DNA of 64,000 bases from Reichenbachiella sp. 5M10 (GTDB taxonomy: Bacteria > Bacteroidota > Bacteroidia > Cytophagales > Cyclobacteriaceae): assembly GCF_002742335.1 (NCBI RefSeq), contig NZ_MDGR01000007.1, positions 3,104,501-3,168,500 of the forward strand. Direction: 5' to 3'. Under the pieces are notes generated by a model, which saw only the letters and a list, made by a program, of their open reading frames with translations, was not told the origin of the DNA and did not search any database. Position 1 is the stretch's first letter. Each line of letters opens with the position of its first letter. A program made the position numbers and the translations under genes. Below are positions 42,415 to 51,055 of this stretch, piece by piece.

Positions 42415-43940
42415 AATAAGTCCTTTTCTGTATTTAATAATTTCTTCTTGAGTTCCTCTTGATGAGTCTTCAATGAGATATCCTCCTTCAACGTAGGAAC
42501 TTCCTCACGTACAAAATTGTAAAAACTTCTAGTCGCAGAAGACTTTAGATCAATTTTATTGGTCAAATCCAACGCCTGAGCAATCGATATCATCAAAATC
42601 GTCAACACTTCGAACGAATTGTCGATCACTTTTTGTGTCATGACCGCCGCATTTGTCCCCATGCTCACGATATCTTGGTTGTCTCCATTGTTGGGGATAC
42701 TATGTACATAGACAGGGTTGGACAAAGTCTGGTTTTCAGCTGTCGTAGATACCGCCGTAAACTGCATCCCTTGTAGCCCAAAATTGAACCCTAGCTTCTC
42801 CATGTTCAAGAAAGGAGGAAATATCTGATTCAACTTAGAATTCATCAAGAAGTTGACCTGACGCTCCATAAGCATAGTCAATTTGGTAATGGCGATTTTG
42901 AGTTTGTCCATCTCTAGAGCAATATAGTCGCCATGAAAATTCCCTCCATGATAGACATTTTGAGTATCCGTACAAATGATAGGATTATCATTGGCAGAGT
43001 TCACCTCATCTTCCACAATTCTTTTGCAACTCTCCCAAGTCTCCAAGACCGGACCTATGATCTGTGGCACGCATCGCAAAGAGTAATACTCTTGTACTTT
43101 CTCAGAAAAATACTCCTGACCCTTGATGTGTTCTTCATTGAACAAGTGCGCATTCCTTTCTTTCAACACACTGCCATCCTTGAGTAAATCACGCATGATA
43201 CCAGCCACCTTCTGCTGCCCCTTGTGCAGTTTGGATGCATTGAGCTCCGAAGAAAACGAATCATCATACGATGAGGTCAGTTCATTCATGATCGACGATG
43301 TATGAATCGCCCACCCAATCAGTTTTTTGGCTTTGATCAAATTGACCGCTGCAATCCCTGACATACAAGAAGTGCCATTGATAGCTCCCAATCCGTCTCT
43401 GAGCATAAGTGCTGCTGGCTCGACCCCTGTAGACTCTAGAGCCACTGCCGTATCGACCACTTCTCCTTTGAAATAGACTTGCCCATGACCGATGAGCGTA
43501 TGAGCTACGTGTGCCAACTGAACTAAATCACCACTGGCTCCCACCCCACCGTGTACGGGGATGCAAGAGATTATGTCGTTTTCGATGAACCGCTCCAAAG
43601 TCTCTAGATACTGAAGGCTCACTCCAGAAAATCCAAGTGCCAGCGTATTGAGTCGACAAATCATGATGATTCGTGCGTACTCTTCCTCGATGTATTGACC
43701 TGCGCCATTGCTATGGCTGTGAATCAAATTATACTGCAATTGCTCCAGTTTGTCATCGGATATGCGGTATTGTGCCATCGGCCCAAATCCAGTATTGATC
43801 CCGTAGATCACCTTATCCTTTGAAAAGTCCTTTAAAAAAAGGTACGATTTTTCAACTCTCGCCTTTTGATCTTCGTCCATTTGATAGCTTCCTGATCTAT
43901 CAAATATCTCTTCTATTTTTTCAATTGTAAGACGTCCCAA
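42411..43940 (-). CDS. Aromatic amino acid ammonia-lyase, probably tyrosine-specific
   Basis: A 509-residue enzyme of the HAL/PAL/TAL family, which uses a self-made MIO cofactor from Ala135-Ser136-Gly137 (GGVGASGDLV). Blocks such as YGINTGFGPMAQYRI, the SHS selector with His76, KVQEYYSLRCVPQ, SANDNPI and YHGGNFHGDY look very like the tyrosine ammonia-lyase described from Flavobacterium johnsoniae, as I recall it. It would give 4-coumarate, the aryl starter. The start is TTG at 43940, since an in-frame TAG lies just upstream. It is the first gene of the leftward operon and diverges from the trifunctional exporter gene. Histidine as substrate is a less likely alternative. Confidence 0.93.
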   Translation of the reverse strand: MGRLTIEKIEEIFDRSGSYQMDEDQKARVEKSYLFLKDFSKDKVIYGINTGFGPMAQYRISDDKLEQLQYNLIHSHSNGAGQYIEEEYARIIMICRLNTLALGFSGVSLQYLETLERFIENDIISCIPVHGGVGASGDLVQLAHVAHTLIGHGQVYFKGEVVDTAVALESTGVEPAALMLRDGLGAINGTSCMSGIAAVNLIKAKKLIGWAIHTSSIMNELTSSYDDSFSSELNASKLHKGQQKVAGIMRDLLKDGSVLKERNAHLFNEEHIKGQEYFSEKVQEYYSLRCVPQIIGPVLETWESCKRIVEDEVNSANDNPIICTDTQNVYHGGNFHGDYIALEMDKLKIAITKLTMLMERQVNFLMNSKLNQIFPPFLNMEKLGFNFGLQGMQFTAVSTTAENQTLSNPVYVHSIPNNGDNQDIVSMGTNAAVMTQKVIDNSFEVLTILMISIAQALDLTNKIDLKSSATRSFYNFVREEVPTLKEDISLKTHQEELKKKLLNTEKDLF

Positions 43941-43981
43941 CTAACATATGTTTATTCCTAACAAAACGACATCAATATATC

Positions 43982-44012
43982 GCCAATTCACAAAACTAAT
44001 TAATTAATTGGC
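43982..44012 (-). promoter_or_regulatory. Putative promoter/operator of the ammonia-lyase operon
   Basis: On the minus strand TAGTTTTG (43998-43991) matches the Bacteroidetes -7 consensus 50 bases before the start codon; a matching -33 TTTG is not seen. The box lies inside an inverted repeat GCCAATT (43982-43988) / AATTGGC (44006-44012), which could be an operator. Nothing clear was found for the rightward gene within the 162-base gap. Confidence 0.35.
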
Positions 44013-44102
44013 AGCTCCTAGTTTAGTCTACGCTATTATAATTTTTTCAAAAACTATCCTTTAATATTGCCGAATCAACTAATGAATTGACACTTAAACT
44101 CC

Positions 44103-47100
44103 ATGCGTTTCAATCACTTCTTTCTTTTTGCTTTCATACTATTTGTAATATCCTCTGGACTCTATGGGGTGTTTCATTTGGAGATCAGCGAAAACCTCAA
44201 TGAAACCTTGCCAGGCCAACGTGATTTCTCTAGTGTACAATCATGGATGGACAAACAAAAGGATTTGGTCGTCTTCTCACTAGACGTGGATGAACCGCAT
44301 CTGTCCCTAGATGAAATCGACGAGCTAGCCGTGACGCTTTCGCAAAACCTGACCGCTACTGGTCTTGTCGAAGACATCCAATACAAAAACGACATAGACC
44401 CAGATGTCTTCGTCTCGTTGATCACCGAAAACCTACCCATCTATCTCGAAGCATCGGACTATGTCCAATTGGAAAAACTCCTCCAACCCAAGCGAATTCA
44501 ATCTGCCTTGATACAAAGTAAAAAAACACTAATGTCTCCGGAAGGTATCGGGCAGCGATCACGCATCCTATCTGACCCTTTGGGTTTCTCTACATTGGCT
44601 TTTGACAGTTTTGGCAAGATGCAGATGGCTCAAGAGATCATAAACAATGGTGGCTACTTCCTCTCCAAAGACCAAAATCAACTCCTCCTCAAAGGCCGCT
44701 TGACCACAGACATCGCTCAGAGCGAAGACAATCATAGGGCGAGACTCCTACTGGACTCCCTCAGCCAATCCTGGAACCTCACCTACCCAGACCACTCTCT
44801 CAGTTATTTTGGCACTTTCCTCGTAGCAGACATCAATGCAACACAAATCAAAAAAGACGTCAAACTGACAGTCACCATCACACTCGTATCCATTGTACTC
44901 CTACTGATCTACTATTACCGAAAGGCCGTCATCTTAGTATTCTTCTTGGTACCCGGGCTATTTGGCGTACTGTCTGCCGCAGCAATCATCTATGGATTGC
45001 ATGGTCAAATTTCAGGCTTGGCACTGGCAGCCAGCGCCATCGTTTTTGGGATTGTGGCGGATTATTCATTCCACTTTTTCACCCACTTCAAAGACACAAG
45101 AGATGCCATCGGTTCGCGAAATGACATCATGTTCCCTTTGTTGGTCAGTGGAGGTACGACCATCGTAGCTTTCCTATCGCTACTCTTCGCGGACTCCAAA
45201 GCACTCAAGGATTTCGGACTATTTACATCCATCAGTTTGGCAGGCACCCTATTTTTCATTTTGACGGGCCTCCCCTTGATCTTGAGGTCCTTTGAGAAGA
45301 AAATCAAATTTCCAGCAGCCAATCCTTTGGATGCACTCTTTGACAAAATAAAAATAGGAGAAAGCAAACCAAGCAAATGGGCCATGCTCATCTTCGTCAT
45401 ACTCTCGGGGCTGATGCTCTATCTCGGACAAGATGTACAGTTCGAAGACAACCTACACAAAATCAACTACTACCCCCTCGAGCTCCAACAACAGGAAGAA
45501 GCCATCCAAAATATCAACCCAGACACAGAAAAGCGAATCACCATACTGTCTCAACAGACCGCAGATCACACCGCTGCATGGAACAACCAAGAGCTATTCG
45601 CAAAACTCAGCACCCTCCAGCAAGACGGGGGCGTCAAGGAGTTCTTTTCACTCGCTCCGATATTGATTTCAAAGGAAGAGCAAACCCTACGTATCCATCG
45701 ATGGAACGACTTTTGGGCGGACAAGAAAGAAACTCTACTCGGCAATTTCGAGACCGAAGCTCTCGCCCAAAATTGGAAGCCTCAGTATTTCACCCCGTTC
45801 TACAATCTGCTCAATCATGAATTTGCCCCTCAAAACTTCTCTTCTTTCATTGCGTCAAGCCAAAACCTCAGCGACCTAGTCATCACCCAGCCTGAGTCCT
45901 CAGAAATCATCACGACACTCATCTGCCCCAAAAATCAGGTAGAACAGATCAAAACTCAGCTCTCCACAATCCCTGGCACATTAGTAATCGACAGTTCAAG
46001 CATCGTCGCACGCATCATCGAGAGTGTCAAAGCCGACTTCAACTTCTTACTTATCTATGCGGGACTGGCTGTTTTCGTAGCTTTTTTGCTCATCTATGGC
46101 AATATCGAATTGACTTTAATCTCCTTTATCCCTATGCTGCTCAGCTGGGTTTGGGTCCTAGGCATGGCCGCACTACTGGACATCAAGTTCAATTTCATCA
46201 ACATCATCCTCACGACCTTTATCTTTGGCCTTGGTGATGACTTCAGTATATTCGTCACAGACGGTCTGCTGCATCGCTACAAGTACAAAAAAGAAGTCAT
46301 CGGACAATACAAAACAGGCATCATCCTCTCGTCCATCACCACCATCATCGGGACCGGGGTATTGATTTTTGCCAAACACCCTGCACTACAATCCATTGCT
46401 ATGCTGAGTGTCCTTGGTATCGCTATCATCGTTCCGATCACATTCTTTGTACAGCCCGTCCTATTCCGCTTCTTGATCAGCAACAGAACCGAACAAAAGA
46501 AACCTCCTTTCTCCATCGCCAACATCCTATTCAGTGTGTGGGGATACGGTGTATTCATTGCAGGTAGTTTTTTCTGTGTAGGAGCTTCATTCCTTTTGCG
46601 AGCATTGCCCTTGAGGGAAAAAACAAAAAAAGCAGGAACTCACCGCCTCTTGCAAAAAATTTCTGGGTTTCAACTTGACATACTTTGGAAAACCAAAAAG
46701 CGCTACGTGGGCATGGATAACTTGGATTTCTCCACACCTTCTATCCTTATCGCCAACCACACGTCTTTCTTTGACATTCTAGCTTTGGTGAGGCTACACC
46801 CAAAACTCGTCCTACTCGTCAATGAGTGGGTCTACAATTCTCCGCTCTTCGGACCAGCGATACGCTATGCAGACTATATACCTGCCTACAAAAACATGGA
46901 GGATCAACTCCCCAAAATCAAGGAATTGGTAGCGGACGGATACTCAATCGCCATATTCCCAGAAGGCAAACGCTCCGAAGACGGAACCATGGGACGTTTT
47001 CACAAAGGGGCATTTTACCTCGCCGAAGAACTCCAACTGGACATCACCCCAATCTTCCTCTATGGACACGGATATGTCATGCCCAAGCACGAGTACTACT

Positions 47101-47900
47101 TCAAAGACTCCCCGTGTGATACCGTCGTACTACCTCGCATCGCATGGGATGATACTAACTATGGCGAAGGCTACCGCTCCCGTACCAAAAAAATCTCCGC
47201 CTACTACAAGTCGGAGTTCAAAAAGTATCAAGAAAGTGATTACTGTCTTGAGCATGCTTTCGCTCCTCTCATGTACAGTTACTACTACAAAAGTCCTATT
47301 TTGCCATGGTACTTTCGTGTCAAATGGAGGTATGAGAAACACAACTACGAAAATTACCATCAACTCATCGGTCCAGGGATCCAAAAGATCTATGACTTGG
47401 GCTGTGGCTATGGCTACTTGAGCTACTTTCTCTGGCTCAGGGATCAGGACAGACAGATCATAGGCATAGACTATGACGATGAAAAAGTCGACCTAGCACA
47501 AAACAGCTATCTCAAAAACAACCACATCGAATTCGCTACGGGACAAGTCGACCAAGTAGAAATCCACGCAGCAGACGCTATTATTTTGGCCGATGTCCTA
47601 CACTACCTCTCTGAGGACAAACAACGAAAAGTCCTCGCCAATTGTGACCAAGGGCTGAACGCTGGGGGGCTACTTTTGATTCGTGACGGAATAGCTGGTC
47701 ACGACAAAAAACACAAATGGACGGAGAAATCTGAAAAATGGTCTACTCGACTCATCAAGTTCAACAAAACCAACGGCGACTTACACTTTTTTAGTCGACA
47801 GTTCATCGAAGACTGGGCCCGTAAGCATCACTACTCGCTCACTGTAGACGCACAATCCCAAAAGTCTTCCAACATGCTATTCATACTCCGAAAGACCTGA
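44103..47900 (+). CDS. Trifunctional MMPL-family exporter / lysophospholipid acyltransferase / SAM methyltransferase
   Basis: A 1265-residue fusion. Residues about 1-815 form an RND/MMPL exporter with 12 or so membrane helices in two repeats around large periplasmic loops. Residues about 860-1060 are a PlsC-type acyltransferase with NHTSFFD (NHX4D, about 884-890) and FPEGKRSEDG (about 951). Residues about 1080-1265 are a class I methyltransferase with YDLGCGYGY (about 1095). The combination is known from flexirubin-type clusters of Bacteroidetes. It probably exports the pigment and acylates and methylates it or its carrier lipid; the exact steps are unknown. It starts the rightward arm of the cluster. 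Confidence 0.92.
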   Translation: MRFNHFFLFAFILFVISSGLYGVFHLEISENLNETLPGQRDFSSVQSWMDKQKDLVVFSLDVDEPHLSLDEIDELAVTLSQNLTATGLVEDIQYKNDIDPDVFVSLITENLPIYLEASDYVQLEKLLQPKRIQSALIQSKKTLMSPEGIGQRSRILSDPLGFSTLAFDSFGKMQMAQEIINNGGYFLSKDQNQLLLKGRLTTDIAQSEDNHRARLLLDSLSQSWNLTYPDHSLSYFGTFLVADINATQIKKDVKLTVTITLVSIVLLLIYYYRKAVILVFFLVPGLFGVLSAAAIIYGLHGQISGLALAASAIVFGIVADYSFHFFTHFKDTRDAIGSRNDIMFPLLVSGGTTIVAFLSLLFADSKALKDFGLFTSISLAGTLFFILTGLPLILRSFEKKIKFPAANPLDALFDKIKIGESKPSKWAMLIFVILSGLMLYLGQDVQFEDNLHKINYYPLELQQQEEAIQNINPDTEKRITILSQQTADHTAAWNNQELFAKLSTLQQDGGVKEFFSLAPILISKEEQTLRIHRWNDFWADKKETLLGNFETEALAQNWKPQYFTPFYNLLNHEFAPQNFSSFIASSQNLSDLVITQPESSEIITTLICPKNQVEQIKTQLSTIPGTLVIDSSSIVARIIESVKADFNFLLIYAGLAVFVAFLLIYGNIELTLISFIPMLLSWVWVLGMAALLDIKFNFINIILTTFIFGLGDDFSIFVTDGLLHRYKYKKEVIGQYKTGIILSSITTIIGTGVLIFAKHPALQSIAMLSVLGIAIIVPITFFVQPVLFRFLISNRTEQKKPPFSIANILFSVWGYGVFIAGSFFCVGASFLLRALPLREKTKKAGTHRLLQKISGFQLDILWKTKKRYVGMDNLDFSTPSILIANHTSFFDILALVRLHPKLVLLVNEWVYNSPLFGPAIRYADYIPAYKNMEDQLPKIKELVADGYSIAIFPEGKRSEDGTMGRFHKGAFYLAEELQLDITPIFLYGHGYVMPKHEYYFKDSPCDTVVLPRIAWDDTNYGEGYRSRTKKISAYYKSEFKKYQESDYCLEHAFAPLMYSYYYKSPILPWYFRVKWRYEKHNYENYHQLIGPGIQKIYDLGCGYGYLSYFLWLRDQDRQIIGIDYDDEKVDLAQNSYLKNNHIEFATGQVDQVEIHAADAIILADVLHYLSEDKQRKVLANCDQGLNAGGLLLIRDGIAGHDKKHKWTEKSEKWSTRLIKFNKTNGDLHFFSRQFIEDWARKHHYSLTVDAQSQKSSNMLFILRKT

Positions 47901-48044
47901 GTTGCACAATACAAAGAAACCAATTGAAAACGATCCAATGCTAGAGATTAGAAGGAGATTAGAAACCGTATAATTAAAAAATAATATCTCCCTATTTCTA
48001 AAAATATCCACATATTTGACAAAATAATACAAGAAGCACATCTC

Positions 48045-49094
48045 ATGAAAATATCCGCCATAGACGCAAAATTCGAAGCACAAAAAATAGCGTTTGCTCC
48101 TATCACGTTTCAAGCCATTATGGCCATGAAAAATCTCGGTGTGATGGAGTACATCTACAACAAAAGAGGCAAAGCTACTACTCAAGGTCTTGTCAATGAC
48201 CTAGGGCTCTCCAAATACTCTATCGAAGTAATGCTCGAAACCGCAGAAGTGATGGACATTATTACTCTTGAGGAAGACAAGATTTCTCTTTCCAAGATCG
48301 GCTTCTTTTTGCTCCGAGACGAGCTCACGCGTGTCAATATGAATTTTGTCAATGACGTATGCTACGAAGGATCGAAGTATCTCGAAGAATCTCTCGAAAC
48401 CAACAAACCTGCTGGACTCAAGGTATTCGGGGAGTGGGACACTGTATATGAGGGGCTGTCTAAACTCGAAAAACCTGTACGCAAATCGTGGTTGGAGTTT
48501 GATCACTTCTACTCCCAGGATGCCTTTGATTCGGCACTCAAAATTGTCTTTGCTGACAAGCCAAAGAAACTGTTTGACATAGGGGGTAATACAGGCAAAT
48601 GGTCCATCAAATGCTGTGGATACGATCCAGATGTGAACATCAAGATATTGGATCTACCTGGTCAGATCGAAATGGCTAAGCAAAACATCGCCGATCACCA
48701 ACTTCAAGATCGAATAGAGTTTCACCCAATCAATCTCCTGGACACTGCGCAAAAAGTACCACAGGGTGCGGATGTGATATGGATGAGTCAGTTTTTGGAT
48801 TGTTTTTCGGAAGAGGAAATTCTAGCGATCCTCCTCAACTGTGCACAAGCGGCCTCAGACAATACGACGGTATTCATCATGGAACCCTTCATCGACAACC
48901 AACCTTATGATGCTGCCACTTACTCACTCGTCGCTACATCGTTGTACTTCACATGCATCGCCAACGGAAACAGCAAAATGTACAAAATGTCAACATTCAA
49001 AGAGTTGGTAGACAAAGCTGGAATGAAAGTGGACGAAACATTTGAGTTGATAGGGGATAGCTACCACACCATCCTCAAATGCTCACTCAAATAA
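48045..49094 (+). CDS. O-methyltransferase-like SAM-dependent methyltransferase
   Basis: A 349-residue protein of the plant-type O-methyltransferase kind: an N-terminal winged-helix dimerisation domain (about 1-110) and a C-terminal Rossmann domain with FDIGGNTGKW (SAM motif I, about residue 180), ILDLPGQIEMAK and the MSQFLDCFSEEEIL stretch. Such enzymes methylate phenolic hydroxyls, which fits an aryl polyene head group. It stands alone with about 145 bases of leader, and a small hairpin lies just past its stop. Tail-to-tail with the TerB-like gene. Confidence 0.87.
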   Translation: MKISAIDAKFEAQKIAFAPITFQAIMAMKNLGVMEYIYNKRGKATTQGLVNDLGLSKYSIEVMLETAEVMDIITLEEDKISLSKIGFFLLRDELTRVNMNFVNDVCYEGSKYLEESLETNKPAGLKVFGEWDTVYEGLSKLEKPVRKSWLEFDHFYSQDAFDSALKIVFADKPKKLFDIGGNTGKWSIKCCGYDPDVNIKILDLPGQIEMAKQNIADHQLQDRIEFHPINLLDTAQKVPQGADVIWMSQFLDCFSEEEILAILLNCAQAASDNTTVFIMEPFIDNQPYDAATYSLVATSLYFTCIANGNSKMYKMSTFKELVDKAGMKVDETFELIGDSYHTILKCSLK

Positions 49095-49100
49095 GCCTTC

Positions 49101-49463
49101 TTAGGCGAGAATTTCCTCGCCTTTGAACTGCTCCGCCAAATCAAGGATCATTTCCTTCTCGGCAGGGACAACTCCTCCGTGGGCTTGCGCAACCCGATTC
49201 ATCAAATGGATGAAATAAGGCATGTATTCCACAGACCGAAGCGTCTTTAGAATACGAATGTTCTTATAAAAAACCATCTTTGGGTCCATTTCCAAATCCA
49301 TGGCTGTATCAAACGACAATTTGATACGGTCAGCCCATTCATCTTCTCGTACGATTTGTTGGAGGACTTTGATTTCTGCATCCTGTACTTTACCATCCGC
49401 CATGGCTAAGGCGTACAATATTTTCCCAAACACATCCAGGGTAATTTCACTTGGCTTATTCAT
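49101..49463 (-). CDS. TerB-like helical protein
   Basis: A 120-residue, mostly helical protein. LYALAMADGKVQDAEIKVLQQIV is the TerB-like acidic motif (MADGxxxxxE) seen in tellurite-resistance and related proteins and thought to bind metal. No other ter genes are present, so it should not be called a tellurite-resistance gene. It lies inside the pigment region but nothing ties it to that pathway. An inverted repeat (AGGCGAG / CTCGCCT, 49103-49122) spans its last codons and may terminate the convergent methyltransferase transcript. Confidence 0.65.
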   Translation of the reverse strand: MNKPSEITLDVFGKILYALAMADGKVQDAEIKVLQQIVREDEWADRIKLSFDTAMDLEMDPKMVFYKNIRILKTLRSVEYMPYFIHLMNRVAQAHGGVVPAEKEMILDLAEQFKGEEILA

Positions 49464-49733
49464 TTCAATACGGGTTTAGTCTTTCTAGGGATCATGCTTC
49501 CCTACAGTTCAATTCTACAATTATCCAGAAGATCTGGCACTTGACACCTCTGAAAAATCAGAAACACCCAAAAGATACAGCAAGGACTAGGCGTCCTTTC
49601 GACTCTCTATTAAAGGTAGCGCATAAAGACCCGAATATCAATCGATTGACTTCCAAATAAATAAAAAAATTGACTTATGTATATATTGGTCCGAATAAGG
49701 AAGAAAAATCACTTCTCTCACCCAAAAAAGAAA

Positions 49734-50972
49734 CTACCTATTTGCCTCTTCAGCAGCTTCTTGCTCCATCTTGACAACATGAGCTACAGTTGTGATGAGC
49801 TTTTTGTGTCTTTTGACAAAAGGGTTTTTCATATCCCACACATAGCCAGCTAGTATAGAAGTGATCTGCCTTTTGATCTCCATTTGGATGTTGCCGTTGA
49901 AAAAGATACGTTGTAAATCCCCATTGTACCATGTATCCACTACAGCATGAAAGACCTTGCTGGCTTGTTTCATATGATCGACATATTCTTTGTCCCAATC
50001 GGGTTTATCCCCCTGCAGTTCGCGATCGATAAGCTTGGCACTGAGCAGTGCAGATTCGGTTGCAATCGCCACACCAGACGAAAAAACCGGATCGATAAAC
50101 CCTGTCGTATTCCCTGCCAAAGCAAACCGATGTCCGTACAGGGTCTCTGCCGAATTCGTGTAATCATCCGCTCCACGTACATCAAAGAGGAATTCTTTGC
50201 CCTCAAAACGCTCCACAAAATGATCAGATTGAGCCATCATTTTCCGAAACAAATCATTCTGATCTTTGGCAGGCAGATCAAACCATTTTTTGTTCCCTAC
50301 AAAACCCAACGAGGTGTTGCCATTTGAAAAAGGAATCACCCAGTACCACAAGTCCTGTTCCAGTACTTCAAAAGTAATACGCAACGGACGCTTGAACGCC
50401 TCACGGTTGGTTTCTTTGACTTGCGTAAACAACGATCGACGACCAGTCCCCATGTACTGTACCTCTAGGTTGAGCATCTTGGAAAGCACCCCCGCATTGC
50501 CACTAGAATCCAGAACATAGCGAAACTCCTCGGTACGAGTCTTTTCTTTCCCAGCTATTTGCGCCACGACCTTGTCATCTTGAAAATCAATCGTCTTGAT
50601 CACAGACTCGTAATCAAAGCGTGCACCCTTTTTCTCAGCCTCCTTTGCCAAGATATCGTCAAACTCGTCTCTTGGCACTTGCCAAGTCCACGTCCAGCCT
50701 GGTGTGAAATTTTCGGCAAACGAAATATCTATCTCATCATCCTTTCGGATAAACAAGGCCCCTGATTTCACTTCAAATTTCGCATCTTCCAACACCTTGA
50801 GTAGCCCTACCTCCTCGAAGTGCCCCATGCTGACAGGCAGCAAGCTCTCTCCTATCGTAAACCGCGGGAACTTGGATTTCTCCACTACCGTCACACTATA
50901 GCCTTGGTTGACCAAGTACGATGCGGCCACACTTCCTGCGGGTCCTGCCCCGATTATCAATACGTCTGTCAT
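49734..50972 (-). CDS. Flavin-dependent halogenase-like oxidoreductase
   Basis: A 412-residue FAD protein of the tryptophan/phenol halogenase group. The GAGPAG dinucleotide motif is at residues 8-13, KFPRFTIGESLLP at about 34-46 is typical of the phenolic halogenase branch, and WYWVIP at 209-214 fits the WxWxIP halogenase signature. Lys69 (FEVKSG) is a candidate catalytic Lys. It might chlorinate or brominate the aryl ring; a plain oxygenase or geranylgeranyl-reductase-like role is the alternative. The ATG at 50972 is used; a longer frame to 51035 adds unlike residues. Divergent from the C45 gene. Confidence 0.85.
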   Translation of the reverse strand: MTDVLIIGAGPAGSVAASYLVNQGYSVTVVEKSKFPRFTIGESLLPVSMGHFEEVGLLKVLEDAKFEVKSGALFIRKDDEIDISFAENFTPGWTWTWQVPRDEFDDILAKEAEKKGARFDYESVIKTIDFQDDKVVAQIAGKEKTRTEEFRYVLDSSGNAGVLSKMLNLEVQYMGTGRRSLFTQVKETNREAFKRPLRITFEVLEQDLWYWVIPFSNGNTSLGFVGNKKWFDLPAKDQNDLFRKMMAQSDHFVERFEGKEFLFDVRGADDYTNSAETLYGHRFALAGNTTGFIDPVFSSGVAIATESALLSAKLIDRELQGDKPDWDKEYVDHMKQASKVFHAVVDTWYNGDLQRIFFNGNIQMEIKRQITSILAGYVWDMKNPFVKRHKKLITTVAHVVKMEQEAAEEANR

Positions 50973-51055
50973 GATTCTGTCGAAAAGTTTGTCTGATGGC
51001 AAGCATATTAGATAGTCTAGTGTGGCGTTACACACGAAATCACTAAAATTGCAGC

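Noticed and set aside
42411-43940. Histidine utilisation (hut) locus suggested by the HAL fold
   Set aside because: No urocanase, imidazolonepropionase or formiminoglutamase gene is near; the context and sequence blocks fit a tyrosine ammonia-lyase.
49101-49463. Tellurite resistance locus
   Set aside because: Only a TerB-like motif is present; no terC, terD or terZ-type genes are nearby.
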